From positions 88,557,720-88,621,719 of the forward strand of contig OX457027.1 in NCBI GenBank assembly GCA_949752745.1: a stretch of DNA of 64,000 nt. The letters run 5' to 3'. Positions 34,368-45,107 of the stretch are shown piece after piece. Origin of the DNA: Protula sp. h YS-2021 (lineage: Eukaryota; Annelida; Polychaeta; Sabellida; Serpulidae). The notes beneath the pieces are model-generated. The model was not told the origin of the DNA, ran no database searches, and worked only from the letters and a program-made list of their open reading frames with translations. The stretch's first letter is position 1. The number at the start of each line of letters is the position of its first letter. The position numbers were made by a program, and so were the translations under genes.

Positions 34368-35547
34368 TATCACACACAACCAAATCTTTACGTTGAGCTG
34401 AGGTTGGTCTATGGTCGCCACTAATTAGAACCAAATTACAAGCAACCTTCGTCGAGGCGACGTTGTAATGTGTCCTGTGGGGTGAGGTGCCAATTTGTGC
34501 CGCCGCGTTTTCCCACAAAATGGGTTGCTCTTAAGCTTACAGGATTGACTTGGTAAACGATGTGCAAATGGGTGGCCCCTGGATTCAGTTGATCATTTAT
34601 ACGTAGAAAATAAATAAAAAATAATAAGAAAAACAAAGAAAAAAACTAGCTGTCACTGAGTCATTGCGAAGGGTTAAAAAATTGTCTGGGATGCCACGAA
34701 GACCGTAGCTAGCAATTTTTTTTTTTAAAACTAGAATTAGAATAAACTACGCTGGAAATCTGCAAAGAGACAATATTGAGCAGAAATATAACCGAGTTAA
34801 AATCTGAAATGTTTGATTTCTTAAAACATAAACATGGCGTAGCTTGTACCAGGTTGTATTTTGAACAAGATTTAGTGACGACTTTATGTATAAAATATGT
34901 ATAAAAGAGTCACATAAGCAAGGCAAAAAGTTCTGAAAGACAGATCGATCCAATAAAATGGGACTCTCGAATAACACAATTTATCGCAAGTATTCCAACA
35001 GAAAAATAAGGAGATTAGGCTTAACATTATTTCTTTTTATTCTGTGAACAAAAAATTCCACTAAATAGCAGTGCATTGATCTGCAATATCGAAAATTTTT
35101 TATTAGGAATTTTCGTCTTGAACCCTGTTTTGTTAGTGCTTTGCACATCTGGTGCTTCAGAAAATCAGAACAAGAAAACAGAAGAACGCGTGTGTATTAA
35201 AATAAAAAAAATAAAAATAAAAAAACCGCGTGAAAAGACTGGTAAATCCGGCGTCAGACGAAGTCCGTGCTGCTTTCGTTGAAGAAGGAGGAATCTTTCA
35301 TTCAGTTCTCAACGTGAGGGACGATGTGGGGGTGGGGTGTGGGTGGGATGTGGGGGGTGGGTGGGTTGGGGGATTCAATACTGCGCTCCGAGCCCACCAG
35401 AAAGAGGGAAGGCTGTACTCACTGTCTTTTTAATGTGTTTGTTTTGTTCATGATGTGTATTGCAGATGTGCTTCTAACTAGAAAATACATGCCTTTTTAA
35501 TGTTTCTTTTTAAATTAAATTTGACAATGTGTTTAAAAGGGTATCCG
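34368..35547. other. No gene seen
   Basis: Short frames only. A GT/GGGT-rich stretch lies at 35,325-35,375. Confidence 0.4.
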
Positions 35548-35618
35548 GACAATTGGGACTGGGACAATTGGGACTGGGACAATTGGGACTGGAATTGGGA
35601 CTGGGACAATTGGGACTG
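35541..35618. repeat. GACAATTGGGACTGG tandem repeat
   Basis: GGGTATCCG is followed by about five copies of a GACAATTGGGACTGG word, one truncated. The plan matches GGGTATCCAGACAACTCGC at 9,579, so both probably mark ends of related non-autonomous elements. Confidence 0.7.
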
Positions 35619-35929
35619 AGTTGATTCGATGAATTATTTATGTTATATAAATCTATTATTAAATCGTGTTCTTGCCCACTTTTTTTATAAATCGTTATCT
35701 GTTTTCATTTGAATAAGTTTTCATTGTGCACCGATTAAAGAGACTGAAGATGAATTATATTTTATTTCTCAACATAATTATTTGTTATAAATTGCGTTCC
35801 AGCAGTGAAGCAGTGACAAAGGCAGGCCGATCGTTGCTTCACTTTTGAACACTGTAGCGTCACAATGAACCAAAGCTCGCCTGCAACGAGAAGCAGATCA
35901 CTCGCAAGATCTCACATTCATAAACGTTT

Positions 35930-36180
35930 TAAAGTTATTGACGCAGAACAAATATCTTGCAATTCTAAGGAGGGTGTGGGGAGGGGAGAGAGAGACAGAA
36001 ATTCACCAGCTAGCTATGAAAATATATTAAAAGGTTAAGTCAATAATGCGAACCGCACGCATGCAAACCACGCCGATAACGGCCTTGGCTTTGCAGTATT
36101 TTTAGCAGCACTGGCGCACTCGCTGTAATTCATGTCGACATATGTCGTGCAAATATGTATGAACTAGTCTTGTGAGTTTT
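35930..36180. repeat. Dispersed repeat, relative of 15,290-15,600
   Basis: It shares ordered words with 15,290-15,600 (GCAGAACAAATATCTTGCAA, CCACGCCGATA-CGGCCT, CATATGTCGTGCAAATATGT). It is non-coding. Confidence 0.45.
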
Positions 36181-36255
36181 CCATTGTCTTTGGCGTGTTT
36201 TCGGAGTTACGAGTTTTCAATCTGGTACAAGAACGGTGTCTCATTGAATTTCGTC

Positions 36256-36335
36256 GCCCCGGTGTAACAGTATATCTTGCCCCCTGTACAGCCTCCCCCG
36301 GGGGGGGGGGGGAGAGACTAGGCTATCTTCCCACA
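36256..36335. repeat. Fragment of the CCGGTGTAACAG inverted-repeat element
   Basis: GGTGTAACAGTATATCTTGC followed by G/C runs and TAGGCTATCTTCCC matches the left half of the element at 37113-37425. The right half is missing. Confidence 0.45.
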
Positions 36336-36676
36336 CCTCGTATTTTTTGCCTCCCTATTGGTATTACTTTCTAAAAGGAAGATGAAGTTGAGCATGCAAG
36401 AAAGGGCTTGTATGGGCCCATCCAATGGCTGGGCTAAATCAATACAGGGGCTATTGAAACAGCAGATACAGTTTCTCCCCATAAAACATGACTCGGTGAA
36501 GGAAAACACAGCGCATAGGGACTTCGTCTCTAGCCTTAGCAAAACATTTTGTCTTATATTTAGATTTGGGTGATATTTTTTTCTTGTTAAAATTGTTAAT
36601 TGACGAAGCAATGACTTGTATTCCCACCGCCCCCACCCAATATGTTTATTTCAATATCTTACAGTTTTTTTCCATA

Positions 36677-36879
<203 letters not shown>

Positions 36880-37112
36880 TATATATAGCCCCCACTCCCC
36901 TCCCCAAACCCTCCCACGCAGCAAAGACAAATTGTGGTTTTTTTTTTGCCTTTCCCATCGGCTTTGTAATTAAAGCCTTGAAGAGGCTTGATCGAAGCAG
37001 CAATATGAACAGCATTGTTTTGGTTTTGAGCGCTTCTTTCAGCTTAAACCGCCTAATCTAACATTTTGAAGTAAAAAATACGACCCCGCCTCAAATATTA
37101 GGTACAGTTCTG

Positions 37113-37425
37113 CCGGTGTAACAGTGTATCTTGCCCCTGGGGGGGGGGGGGGGGGGGAAGCTAGACTAGGCTATCTTGCCCCCGTCTGGGATATTCTGCC
37201 CGCTGTTCAGCTCCCCCCCCCCCACCTGGGATATTTTGCCCCCTCCCCTAAAATAAAATTTTTTTGAATTGTATTTTAAGCTATACTATTTGTTTCATTT
37301 ATTCGGTTTTTTATGGAGAGGGGGAAAAATATCCCGGGGGGGGGGGAGATAACCTAGTCTAGCTTCCCCCCCCCCCGGGGGGGTTGAAGCTATACGGGAA
37401 GGGGCAAGATAGTCTGTTACACCGG
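37113..37425. mobile_element. 313-bp inverted-repeat element (MITE)
   Basis: The ends are about 25 bp and inverted: CCGGTGTAACAG, two variable bases, then TATCTTGCCCC, and the complement at the right. The interior is G/C homopolymer runs and repeats of CTAGGCTATCTTGCCCC. Fragments recur at 36256-36335 and 38,515-38,610. No clear target duplication is seen, so the superfamily is unknown. Confidence 0.6.
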
Positions 37426-37439
37426 CCTTGCATGTGCTG

Positions 37440-37580
37440 TTTCCATGGATGGGGTATTCCTATGCAACTGTCTGTAGATTTGGCCCATATTCTTGATCAG
37501 ATGTTTTGCTTCTATGGATGGGGTATTCCTATGCATCTGTCTGTAGATTTGGCACATACTGATTCTATATGTGCTATTTC
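37440..37580. repeat. 69-bp tandem duplication
   Basis: GGATGGGGTATTCCTATGCA followed by CTGTCTGTAGATTTGG occurs at 37447 and again at 37516. GGGCCCAT words recur at 36,415, 37,603 and 37,783 in both orientations, suggesting a small inverted-repeat family around 36,400-37,830. The frame through it shows no domain. Confidence 0.55.
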
Positions 37581-38499
37581 TGTGGCTTACAGCTACAGGA
37601 TGGGCCCATTCTACACCCATCAAGCATTAAAACAGCCCATCCTGTTCACAACACAATGCAGTTTGTTCCCATTCTTCAGGGGAGAAGAAAATATGTGCTA
37701 TTCCTATAGCCAAATATGGGCTGAAACTATAGAAGCGCAAAACAACGAAGATGGGGTAAATCAATACCTCGCTGTTATTGGATGGGCCCATATTACGGAT
37801 GGGCTGTTTCAATACAACAGGGCTTCTCGGATAATGTGGATGTTACTTATGATAATCTTGGCGATCAGGAGTATCCACCTGGGCTCTCTAAAATGCTGAA
37901 AAGGATAGTAAGAGAAAAATAAAGAACTTTCTGATCAAGGATACCTTGTTAACACTTGACAAGCCTTTGGCTTGCAAGGGTTATATGAATTTGTGCGAGC
38001 AAAATTCGTCCTTTTTTTTCTTCTTGACAGTTTTTTTTTCTTCTTGACAGTTGTGTCTTCTTCTTCTCTGACACTGTGGGCCCTACGACCATGAAACGTG
38101 GGACTTATGAAGAGCTTGATCTGAACATGTGCATGTCACTTTTTATTTTCGTCTTTGATTTCGTTTTATTTGTTGAAACGCTATGTGAAAAGAGTGTATT
38201 TTTCGCAAGTACATGCGTAGCGTTAAACGACAGCACAGAATACACATTTGCTCAGTGAGCTTTGTGCGAGCTCTTACTGCGTAAATAGGTAACACGGCGT
38301 ATGCCTGATCAGTCAATAAAACTTTAAGTCAACAACAATCAAACACTACCCGACTTATAAGACGTATTCAAACTGTGTTGTTTGCAATATATTATTCACG
38401 AAATAACCCACTGAAAGAAGTATTTTTGCGTTTTAATTTTTGTCAAGTGTTTAGCATTTCGCAAATGAACAAATACTATCAAATATATTTACACGCCAA
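37581..38499. other. No gene seen
   Basis: The region contains an exact TTTTTTTTCTTCTTGACAGT direct repeat (38,011-38,051) but no supported gene. Confidence 0.4.
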
Positions 38500-38644
38500 A
38501 AAGTTCGAGGGGGTCGGCTAAATATACTGGAGGGGGGGGAAGATAGCCTAGTGTAGCTTCCCTCCAGGGAGGAAGCCGTACAGGGGCCGGAGGGGGGGGG
38601 GGGGTAAGAGTTAGTGAACAATTTGCGGGCTGGTATAAATCTGG

Positions 38645-38715
38645 CGAGATGGAGCTGAACTGTTTACCCTTCGCTTACCAAGCGAACGCCTTAATCATTA
38701 CACAACGGAGGTCCG
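38645..38715 (-). repeat. tRNA-Thr-like SINE head
   Basis: On the minus strand the anticodon arm TTCGC-TTGGTAA-GCGAA has five perfect pairs and anticodon GGT. An A-box-like TAATGATTAAGGCG precedes it. The B-box region (CAGTTCAGCTCC) is degenerate. It is related to the heads at 17,375 and 23,405. Confidence 0.4.
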
Positions 38716-39071
38716 CTGGCAGAATAAAACATTATATAAATCATATTCTACACATTTCCAATAATCAATATAATGTCTTGAACAGATGACCTTTCCCGTG
38801 ATTTGTAATTGACTGTGATTTGTATTTGGTTTTAAGAAATAAATACCAAACAGCAATTTTTTCATTGATCTTAATGTTTAACGTGCATTCTTTGCTCATA
38901 TACTGTTTTCACCTTTTAACCTTGACAGAATTATAAAGGTGTCTCAACAAAAATTAATAGGGGAGTGAGGGGGGAGGGACAGGTTGACAAAATATAACGC
39001 GACGAAATCACAACCACTACCGGTACTACAGGTTGTCTGAAGATCGGTTTATAAAAAAATCACTATTATTA

Positions 39072-39219
<148 letters not shown>

Positions 39220-39426
39220 TATACGCCCAGGCAGGAGAATCGTTTTTCTCAAAACAAATTTGACTTGTCCGGAGCCAAACTTGGTGCCACAAAAAAATAC
39301 GATTCTGAAGTCTCAAAAATTCACAATTCTTAAAAAATCCAGTGTTTTACCTTGGCCATGACCACTTATTGATAAAAAAATACTTTGACCTTATAATATG
39401 ATCTTGAGGTCAACTAAAATAAAATA

Positions 39427-39435
39427 ATATATATA

Positions 39436-39480
<45 letters not shown>
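39427..39480. repeat. (TA)n microsatellite, left of the pogo-like element
   Basis: This is a TA run ending at the left flank of the element at 39485. A matching TA run lies at 41304-41429 on the other side, so the element sits inside what was one TA array. Confidence 0.85.
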
Positions 39481-39483
<3 letters not shown>

Positions 39484-39484
39484 A

Positions 39485-41300
39485 CAGTAAATCTGTGTAA
39501 TCAGCAATTTCACGTAATTCCTAAAACTTTTAGGAATTACGTGAAATTACTGTCGGGGCCAGGAATTACGCGAAATTCCTAAAATCTTCAGGAATTTCAT
39601 GTATTTACTGTTTTCAAGGGTGTTTTATTTCACAAATTTCCTAAACCTCAGTAAGTAAATATGCGTAATTAAAGTCGAACAAAGTTAAACGATGGCAAAA
39701 ACTGGAGGAACACGCTTACATGAACTTAGCTTGCCACAGATTATTTCGACCTTTGTGAGTCCTTTTTTATCTTGAATTGCATTTCGTGAACTCACTCACA
39801 TAAGGTGACATTTGGTGTCATTTTGGTGTCATTTGCCGGAGATGGAATTACATATTGAGACCTTTGTTTTCATCTCGAATTGCAAATGTTACAAAGCTAA
39901 GATCACTCTCGAGTCCCTTTTTACCTTGAATTGCAATTTGTGCACTCACTCACCTGAGGTGAGATTTGGTGTCATTTGCCGGAGATGGAATTACATATTG
40001 AGGCCTTTGCTTTCATCTCCAATTATTGTTAGTATTGTGATTTAAAACTTGAAAGGGGATTATCTGGAGGGCAGGGTTTTGTTAAATGCAACTGCTTGGG
40101 CAGCAAACGATGTTAAGCGAACAGATGTCACAGCAGTTTGGCATGCAAAAATAAACAAGCATGTCCAAGGACATGACCCAGCCGAGTTACCAAACAAGGA
40201 AACAGAGAAAAACTCTGAAAGGAATACTATCAGGCCAAAAAATGAAGAACTCTGTTTCTGAACGTAACTTTTTCATAACTTTAATACACAAAAACGAGTT
40301 TTTGGAAGCTACCCGAAAAGGGATGTTGGAGAGTTTGGGTTTTGACGATTCACGTATTTACCGACATTTACACAATTTTACAAAATTTTGAAAATTCCAC
40401 CATTTCGGCATTTTTTTTCATTTGCGAAAAAAAGCAAAGTCCAGGTGGAGAAGCTGCCATTTATTCCAGTTTTTGCCAAACTTCAAAGTTCAGCCATTTC
40501 GTCAGTTTTTGGCGAAATGCCAAAAAGTAATAGCCTGGTAGGCGAACCCCTGAGGAACATGCCTGCGTAACATCTAAACGATTGGAGTAAAACTGTAGGA
40601 GGAGTAGCATTTTAAAAATGGATCAAAACGGGCTCAAAAAATGCCGCCGTTCTGTCAGTTTTGCGTCAATCGTCAAAAAAAAAGTAATAGCCATACGAGG
40701 GACCACCCAGGGAACATTCCTGCTTAATATTAAACGATTGGAACAAAACTGTAGGAGGAGTAGCATTTTAAAGAAAAGGTTTAACATACGCACAAACATT
40801 CAAGCCCCCTATAGTGATACGACTAACCCAGTCTGACAAAGTCCCCTGGGTTAATTGAGCTCATATCAGCATTTCATTTCAGTAAAGACATGTGTTTCCG
40901 TATTTGAAACATTGTTAGAACTCTATTTGACTATGATGCGTTTGTTTTGATTTGAGTAAAGACATGTATTTTGTATTCGATTTGAGTGAAGACATGCATT
41001 CTGTACTTGAATTGAGTAAAGACATGCATTCTGTATTTGAAACCATGGTAGAAGCGATGTATTTGAGCACTGCAGTGTTGATTCAAGTCTTGAGGTTTAT
41101 TAAATAAATGCCAACACATTGTTTTTGTTTCATTCACAGTTTAGTAATTTCGTGTAATTACTGACCTCCTGTTTCAGTTATTACATGAAATTCCTGAAGA
41201 TTTTAGGAATTTCGCGTAATTCCTGGCCCCGACAGTAATTTCACGTAATTCCTACAAGTTTTAGGAATTACGTGAAATTACTGATTACACAGATTTACTG
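39485..41300. mobile_element. 1.8-kb pogo-like DNA transposon, degenerate
   Basis: The termini are long inverted repeats of about 150-170 bp, beginning CAGTAAATCTGTGTAATCAG. TA flanks both ends (39483-39484, 41301-41302). Within each terminus there are sub-repeats of CACGTAATTCCTA and its complement, making secondary palindromes. The interior has internal repeats (a 42-bp word at about 39,825 and 39,968; a block near 40,560 and 40,715) and a possible transposase scrap at 40,049-40,261. TA plus CAG ends is the Tc1/mariner-pogo pattern. It is not autonomous. Confidence 0.7.
40049..40261 (+). pseudogene. Possible remnant of a pogo/Tigger transposase C-terminus
   Basis: The 70-codon frame contains ATAWAANDVKRTDVTAVWHA, which resembles the A-W--V----I--CW--A segment near the end of DDE-1 transposases of the pogo/Tigger/jerky group. 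The catalytic aspartates are absent. Its location inside a TA-flanked CAG-ended element supports the reading, but the resemblance is short. Confidence 0.3.
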
Positions 41301-41301
41301 T

Positions 41302-41590
<289 letters not shown>

Positions 41591-42086
41591 CTACATGGCG
41601 AAAATCCGGGTATGGCGAAAATTTAAGGAGGCGAGATCGTTTTTTCTACAGTGCCTAAATTTGTTTGTAAAAATTCGTTTGCAACATCTAAACAGCATTT
41701 TCATCTGACTGATGCCAAGGGCGTTGCCCAGACGTTTATCTATGGTCGTGATAACTTACAAGCAAGTAACACCTAGAATTTTTTGGGAGCAAAAATCAGC
41801 GTTTAAGCATAGTTGCTTATCCAATATCTTTTCAGGTTGTGTCAAAGGCTTTGTTCTGCTGTTGCTACCAATCAAAACCAAATTACAACTAGATTTAATG
41901 CTGTGATTTGGCAACACCAAATCGACCTTTTATCGACGCCAGAATGGTCACTGGAATATAGCAGGTCAAAACTTGTTTTGATGCAACTGTCAATTTGGCA
42001 TGACTTCTAACAAACATTTTAAAATTATTCTGAAGTTCTAAATATTCAAAATCTCATTTTTGTGGCCCCATGTGTAGCCGCTCACT

Positions 42087-42118
<32 letters not shown>

Positions 42119-42496
42119 CAGTCCAGTTATAATTGACACCGCCGCGATTATGCTGTGACAGTATAAAAGTTTGAGATAAATTTCTTCTCTGAAAGGCCAT
42201 TTTCAGTAGTTATTATCTTTTTTATCGCTTTCCAGATAAACTTTTTTTCACACACAGTTAGCATGTCGATTTCATTTTTTTAACTCGAAATTTTTTTCAC
42301 CAGGCCTGGCATGTATAAGAGTTTTAACTTATTAATTAGAAATTTTATGCACTATTCTACGATGCTTTCTGTTTCGTAGTTACACATTTTTAGTGGTGCA
42401 ATACGTGACGTTTTCGATGCAAAAGAACGGGAGATACGCGGCAGCGCGCACCCACCACGCACACATGTATGACTCCTGTACGAAACTGACGCCCTT
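41591..42496. other. No gene seen
   Basis: A poly-A run lies at about 42,091-42,118. Short frames only. Confidence 0.4.
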
Positions 42497-42751
42497 ATGC
42501 TGATTTGTAACAACATGAATAAAAATTACTCTAATGCTCGCAGCATTACCACATCGTTTCGAATTACAAATCCGTTGTTGAATTTGGCATGCAAAGAAAC
42601 AGGTATCAACAGATTGATTGCACTTCTTACGCGTTTGACAGAACATGAAATCTTAAAAATAAATAAATGCCAATCATTACAGAAGGAAAATCTAAAGCTG
42701 CTGACTGAATGGCTTGCAACAACCCTACAAATTCTTCGACGTCAGAAGTAG
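42497..42751 (+). CDS. Small open frame cut by the Polinton, unknown
   Basis: ATG at 42,497 opens an 84-codon frame rich in Leu and helix-forming residues (NRLIALLTRLTEHEILK). The last host codons are in the target site, and the stop lies in the first bases of the Polinton. Without the insertion the frame would end a few codons later, just beyond the right target copy. It could be a host exon, an older repeat, or chance. No family is recognised. Confidence 0.3.
   Translation: MLICNNMNKNYSNARSITTSFRITNPLLNLACKETGINRLIALLTRLTEHEILKINKCQSLQKENLKLLTEWLATTLQILRRQK
42741..42746. repeat. Polinton target site duplication GTCAGA, left
   Basis: GTCAGA abuts the left terminus and is repeated exactly at 63828-63833. 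Six bases is the typical Maverick/Polinton duplication length. Confidence 0.95.
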
Positions 42752-42989
42752 TTATAAAACGAGAGAACCACTGCATTTTTTGCATGGATACGTAAAAGTG
42801 GACGAGAGAACCACTGCATTTTTTGCATAGCAACGAAAAATGGACGAGAGAACCACTGCACTTTTTGGCGTGCAGTGGTTTATATATGGGTGCGAAAAAG
42901 GAGCGAAAGTTGACCAATGAGAATGCAGTGTTAAAGGTGGATTTCTATTGGCTAGAGGATGTGAAAATTTCGCTCCCTTTGCTCAGGCA

Positions 42990-42999
42990 TATAAAAGGG
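42990..42999 (+). promoter_or_regulatory. TATA box in left terminal repeat
   Basis: TATAAAAGGG is the same string found before several Polinton genes, here pointing inward 243 bp from the tip. The mirror copy is at 63584-63575 on the minus strand. No long ATG frame follows; the first sizeable one is 19 codons (43111-43170). Confidence 0.5.
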
Positions 43000-43527
43000 A
43001 GTGTGCGGGAAGAAAGAGTGAGTTTGGCATGTCCGGTCTCCTTTGGTTTAAGGTTTTTTTTTGTTAGAGTATTGTTAGAGTATAGTGTGACGAGGGGAAA
43101 ACGTTATTTGATGGGAGTTTGCATGAAGGTTTTGTACAGTGAGTTGATGACGAAAGAAAACGTCATTTGATGCAGTTGGAAGGATTGCGAGTGAAAGAAA
43201 GGTGTTTCCGGTGAAACGTTGTATGGGGATGGTAGGGAGGGGGTGTGCCGTGAGCGTCTCGAGTGAAACGGTGCGGAGACGGGGTTGGGGAGAGAGAGAG
43301 AGGGTATTTTTTTTTAAAGAAGGCGCGCGCCGAGACGGTGAGCGAGACGGTGACTGAGACGGTGACTGAGACGGTGACCGAGACGGTGACCGAGACGGTG
43401 GCAGTATGAGAGGGGGGGGGGGGGTGTGCCGTGAGCGTCTCGAGTGAAACGGTGCGGAGACGGGGTTGGGGAGAGAGAGAGGGTATAAGAGTTTTTTGGT
43501 GTTGCCACCGCCGCCGCCACGCCTTGA

Positions 43528-43800
43528 AAGGTGTGGAGACGGGGTCGAGAGAGAGAGAGGTCCGCCGCCGCCACGCCTTGAAAGAAAGGTGTGGAGACGG
43601 GGTTGAGAGAGAGAGAGAGGTCCGCCGCCGCCACGCCTTGAAAGAAAGGTGTGGAGACGGGGTCGAGACGGGGTTGAGAGAGAGAGAGAGGTCCGCCGCC
43701 ACGCCTTGAAAGAAAGGTGTGGAGACGGGGTCGAGACGGGGTTGAGAGAGAGAGAGAGAGAGGTCCGCCGCCGCCACGCCTTGAAAGAAAGGCGGGGAGA
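43528..43800. repeat. Minisatellite in left terminal repeat
   Basis: Four to five tandem units of GCCTTGAAAGAAAGGTGTGG, GAGACGGGGTCGAGAC, a GA run and GTCCGCCGCCGCCAC. Unit length varies with the GA run and with an extra GGGGTTGAGA block. The right terminus has one unit fewer (62,870-63,075). Confidence 0.85.
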
Positions 43801-43904
43801 CGGTTTTTTTTTAAAGTTTTTTTTTTTTTAAAGCATATCCCACACATTCTCATGCATATCCCACACACTAACACGTTTGTTTTGCTTATTTCTTAATAGT
43901 TGGC

Positions 43905-43922
43905 GGCCGCTTTGGAGCGGCC
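43905..43922. other. GGCCGC hairpin at left repeat boundary
   Basis: GGCCGC-TTTGGA-GCGGCC forms a 6-bp GC stem 43 bp after the stop of the RING gene. A matching hairpin lies 12 bp after the stop of the proline-rich gene at the other end (62741-62758). Location suggests a shared 3'-end or boundary element. Confidence 0.5.
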
Positions 43923-43964
43923 AGGAGATGAACTCCGCATTGTTTTAGTTGTGTTTATGCTATT

Positions 43965-44519
43965 TTACTTGAACTTGATGATATCACGAGCCTGCCTGCC
44001 ACATTGTGCCATCTGTTGAGAGCCAAACAGGAAGATGTCTGAGTTAATTCCGCAGGTCAAGCAATGCATGGTGTAATGGCCTTCAATAGCTTCTAGAAAA
44101 GCTGCCACCACAGTGCAATGCAGGCATGCTGTGTGCCCACACTCCAGAGCTATACTCTTATCAAATAGCATAAACACGCTGCATCCGGGGCAGGTTGCAA
44201 AATCGCGCCTCAGGAAGTACTCTGCCCATTCCGGGTATTCTTCCTCCTCCATGGTGGTTGGTATCTGTTCCCCCAGCATGTATGTTCTCATGTAGGCGTG
44301 ATTGTATTTGCCATCTTCAATGTTCTCTATCCTCTTCCCCATCGTGATGCTGCGGTTAAACATAACCGGTATGCCAACCACTTCCATATTCTTTGGGTCG
44401 GGCAGGATCTGTATAAATTGTTTTCTGTACGGTGTCTCCCGCAGGCGCTGTGGCTCAAATTCGCAGTGATCAACTGACTTGATACGCTTCTCGCAATTCA
44501 AATGGAAATAGAGCTCCAT
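43965..44519 (-). CDS. RING-finger protein, putative E3 ubiquitin ligase
   Basis: The 184-residue protein has a C3HC4 RING in its C-terminal half: C110, C113, C127, H129, C132, C135, C153, C156, with the spacing of a classical RING. RING domains recruit E2 enzymes, and DNA viruses often use them to redirect host ubiquitination. The N-terminal 100 residues are unrecognised and acidic near 91-100. The ATG at 44,519 is 37 bp after a TATATAAT box. It is transcribed outward toward the left tip, alone at that end, like an accessory gene. Substrate is unknown. Confidence 0.75.
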   Translation of the reverse strand: MELYFHLNCEKRIKSVDHCEFEPQRLRETPYRKQFIQILPDPKNMEVVGIPVMFNRSITMGKRIENIEDGKYNHAYMRTYMLGEQIPTTMEEEEYPEWAEYFLRRDFATCPGCSVFMLFDKSIALECGHTACLHCTVVAAFLEAIEGHYTMHCLTCGINSDIFLFGSQQMAQCGRQARDIIKFK

Positions 44520-44555
44520 GATGATGATGGTAAAAGCTGGAGAGGCGCGGAGGGC

Positions 44556-44563
44556 ATTATATA
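44556..44563 (-). promoter_or_regulatory. TATA box of the RING gene
   Basis: TATATAAT on the minus strand lies 37-44 bp before the ATG at 44,519, leaving room for a start site about 30 bp downstream and a short leader. Confidence 0.55.
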
Positions 44564-44571
44564 CTCTGCAG

Positions 44572-44915
44572 CCGATCGACGTCAGACCACCCCCCTCCCC
44601 ACAGCGCGCTCAGCCCACAGCGTGTCGACGACGACCCCCCCCCTAGTACAGCGCTCAGCGCACAGCGCACAGCGCTCAGCGTGTCGATGACGACCCCCCC
44701 TCCCTCTCCTAGAACAGAGTACTACAGAGACGACGAGGACCCCCCCCCTCCCTACAACCAAAGAAGAGTTAAAAAAATCATTTTTTTCCCCCCAAAAAGA
44801 AACTTATGTTAGGTTTCATTTTTTTTCTTGACGAAATGGATGGTAGTGTAAACGTCATTTTGTGCAGTTGTCGATGTGATTACGGGATTTGAAATAACAG
44901 CTTCCGCCGAAGCGT
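44572..44915. repeat. Subterminal inverted repeat, left
   Basis: GTCAGACCACCCCCC, the GTGTCGACGACGACCCCCC block, AAAAGAAACTTATGT, CTTGACGAAATG and GTGCAGTTG-GATTA-GGGATTTGAAATAAC reappear in inverted order at about 61,290-61,580. Similarity is imperfect, but order and spacing are kept. It lies between the RING gene and the zinc-protein gene and may hold paired divergent promoters or replication signals. Confidence 0.65.
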
Positions 44916-45060
44916 TGATGAAGCGCTGTACTAGCCCCCCCCCCCCTCCCGAGAGTGACAGCTCACGACCACCCCGCCCCAAGAACAGGGTATCGACGAC
45001 CCACCCCTATCACTAAAGAAGAGTTAAACCCCCCTCCCCCCTCCCTCCCCCAAAACTCAC
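44916..45060. other. Intergenic, C-rich
   Basis: C-runs and repeats; no gene. A longer reading of the downstream zinc gene (from ATG 44,955) crosses this repeat and its TATA box, so I reject it. Confidence 0.5.
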
Positions 45061-45070
45061 TATATATAAG
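45061..45070 (+). promoter_or_regulatory. TATA box of the zinc-protein gene
   Basis: TATATATAAG lies 47 bp before the ATG at 45,108. It decides the start, because the upstream in-frame ATG at 44,955 would lie before the promoter. Confidence 0.6.
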
Positions 45071-45107
45071 TGAGTCGAGGAGATGCCATTTAACACACAC
45101 ACACAAG

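Larger units (their letters stand above)
42747..43922. repeat. Polinton terminal inverted repeat, left
   Basis: The first 424 bp mirror the right terminus with no length change (coordinates sum to 106,574 at 42747/63827, 42823/63751 and 43170/63404). Further in, the copies differ in repeat number but remain recognisable up to a GGCCGC hairpin at 43905-43922. Contents: three copies of GAGAGAACCACTGCA near the tip; TATATATGGG (42881) and TATAAAAGGG (42990) boxes pointing inward; GAGACGGTGACC 12-mer repeats; and a 55-75-bp minisatellite. Confidence 0.93.

Noticed and set aside
37384..37899. 171-codon frame in the GGGCCCAT repeat region
   Set aside because: It covers a 69-bp tandem duplication and inverted repeats. 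No domain.
42823..43170. 115-codon frame present in both terminal repeats
   Set aside because: It opens at TTG, spans the TATA boxes, and is identical only because the repeats are identical. No domain.
43163..43874. Long minus-strand frames of 186-204 codons in the left terminal repeat, and their mirrors at 62,817-63,499
   Set aside because: They are translations of the GA-run/CCGCCG minisatellite, occur in several frames on both strands, and change length with repeat number between the two ends.
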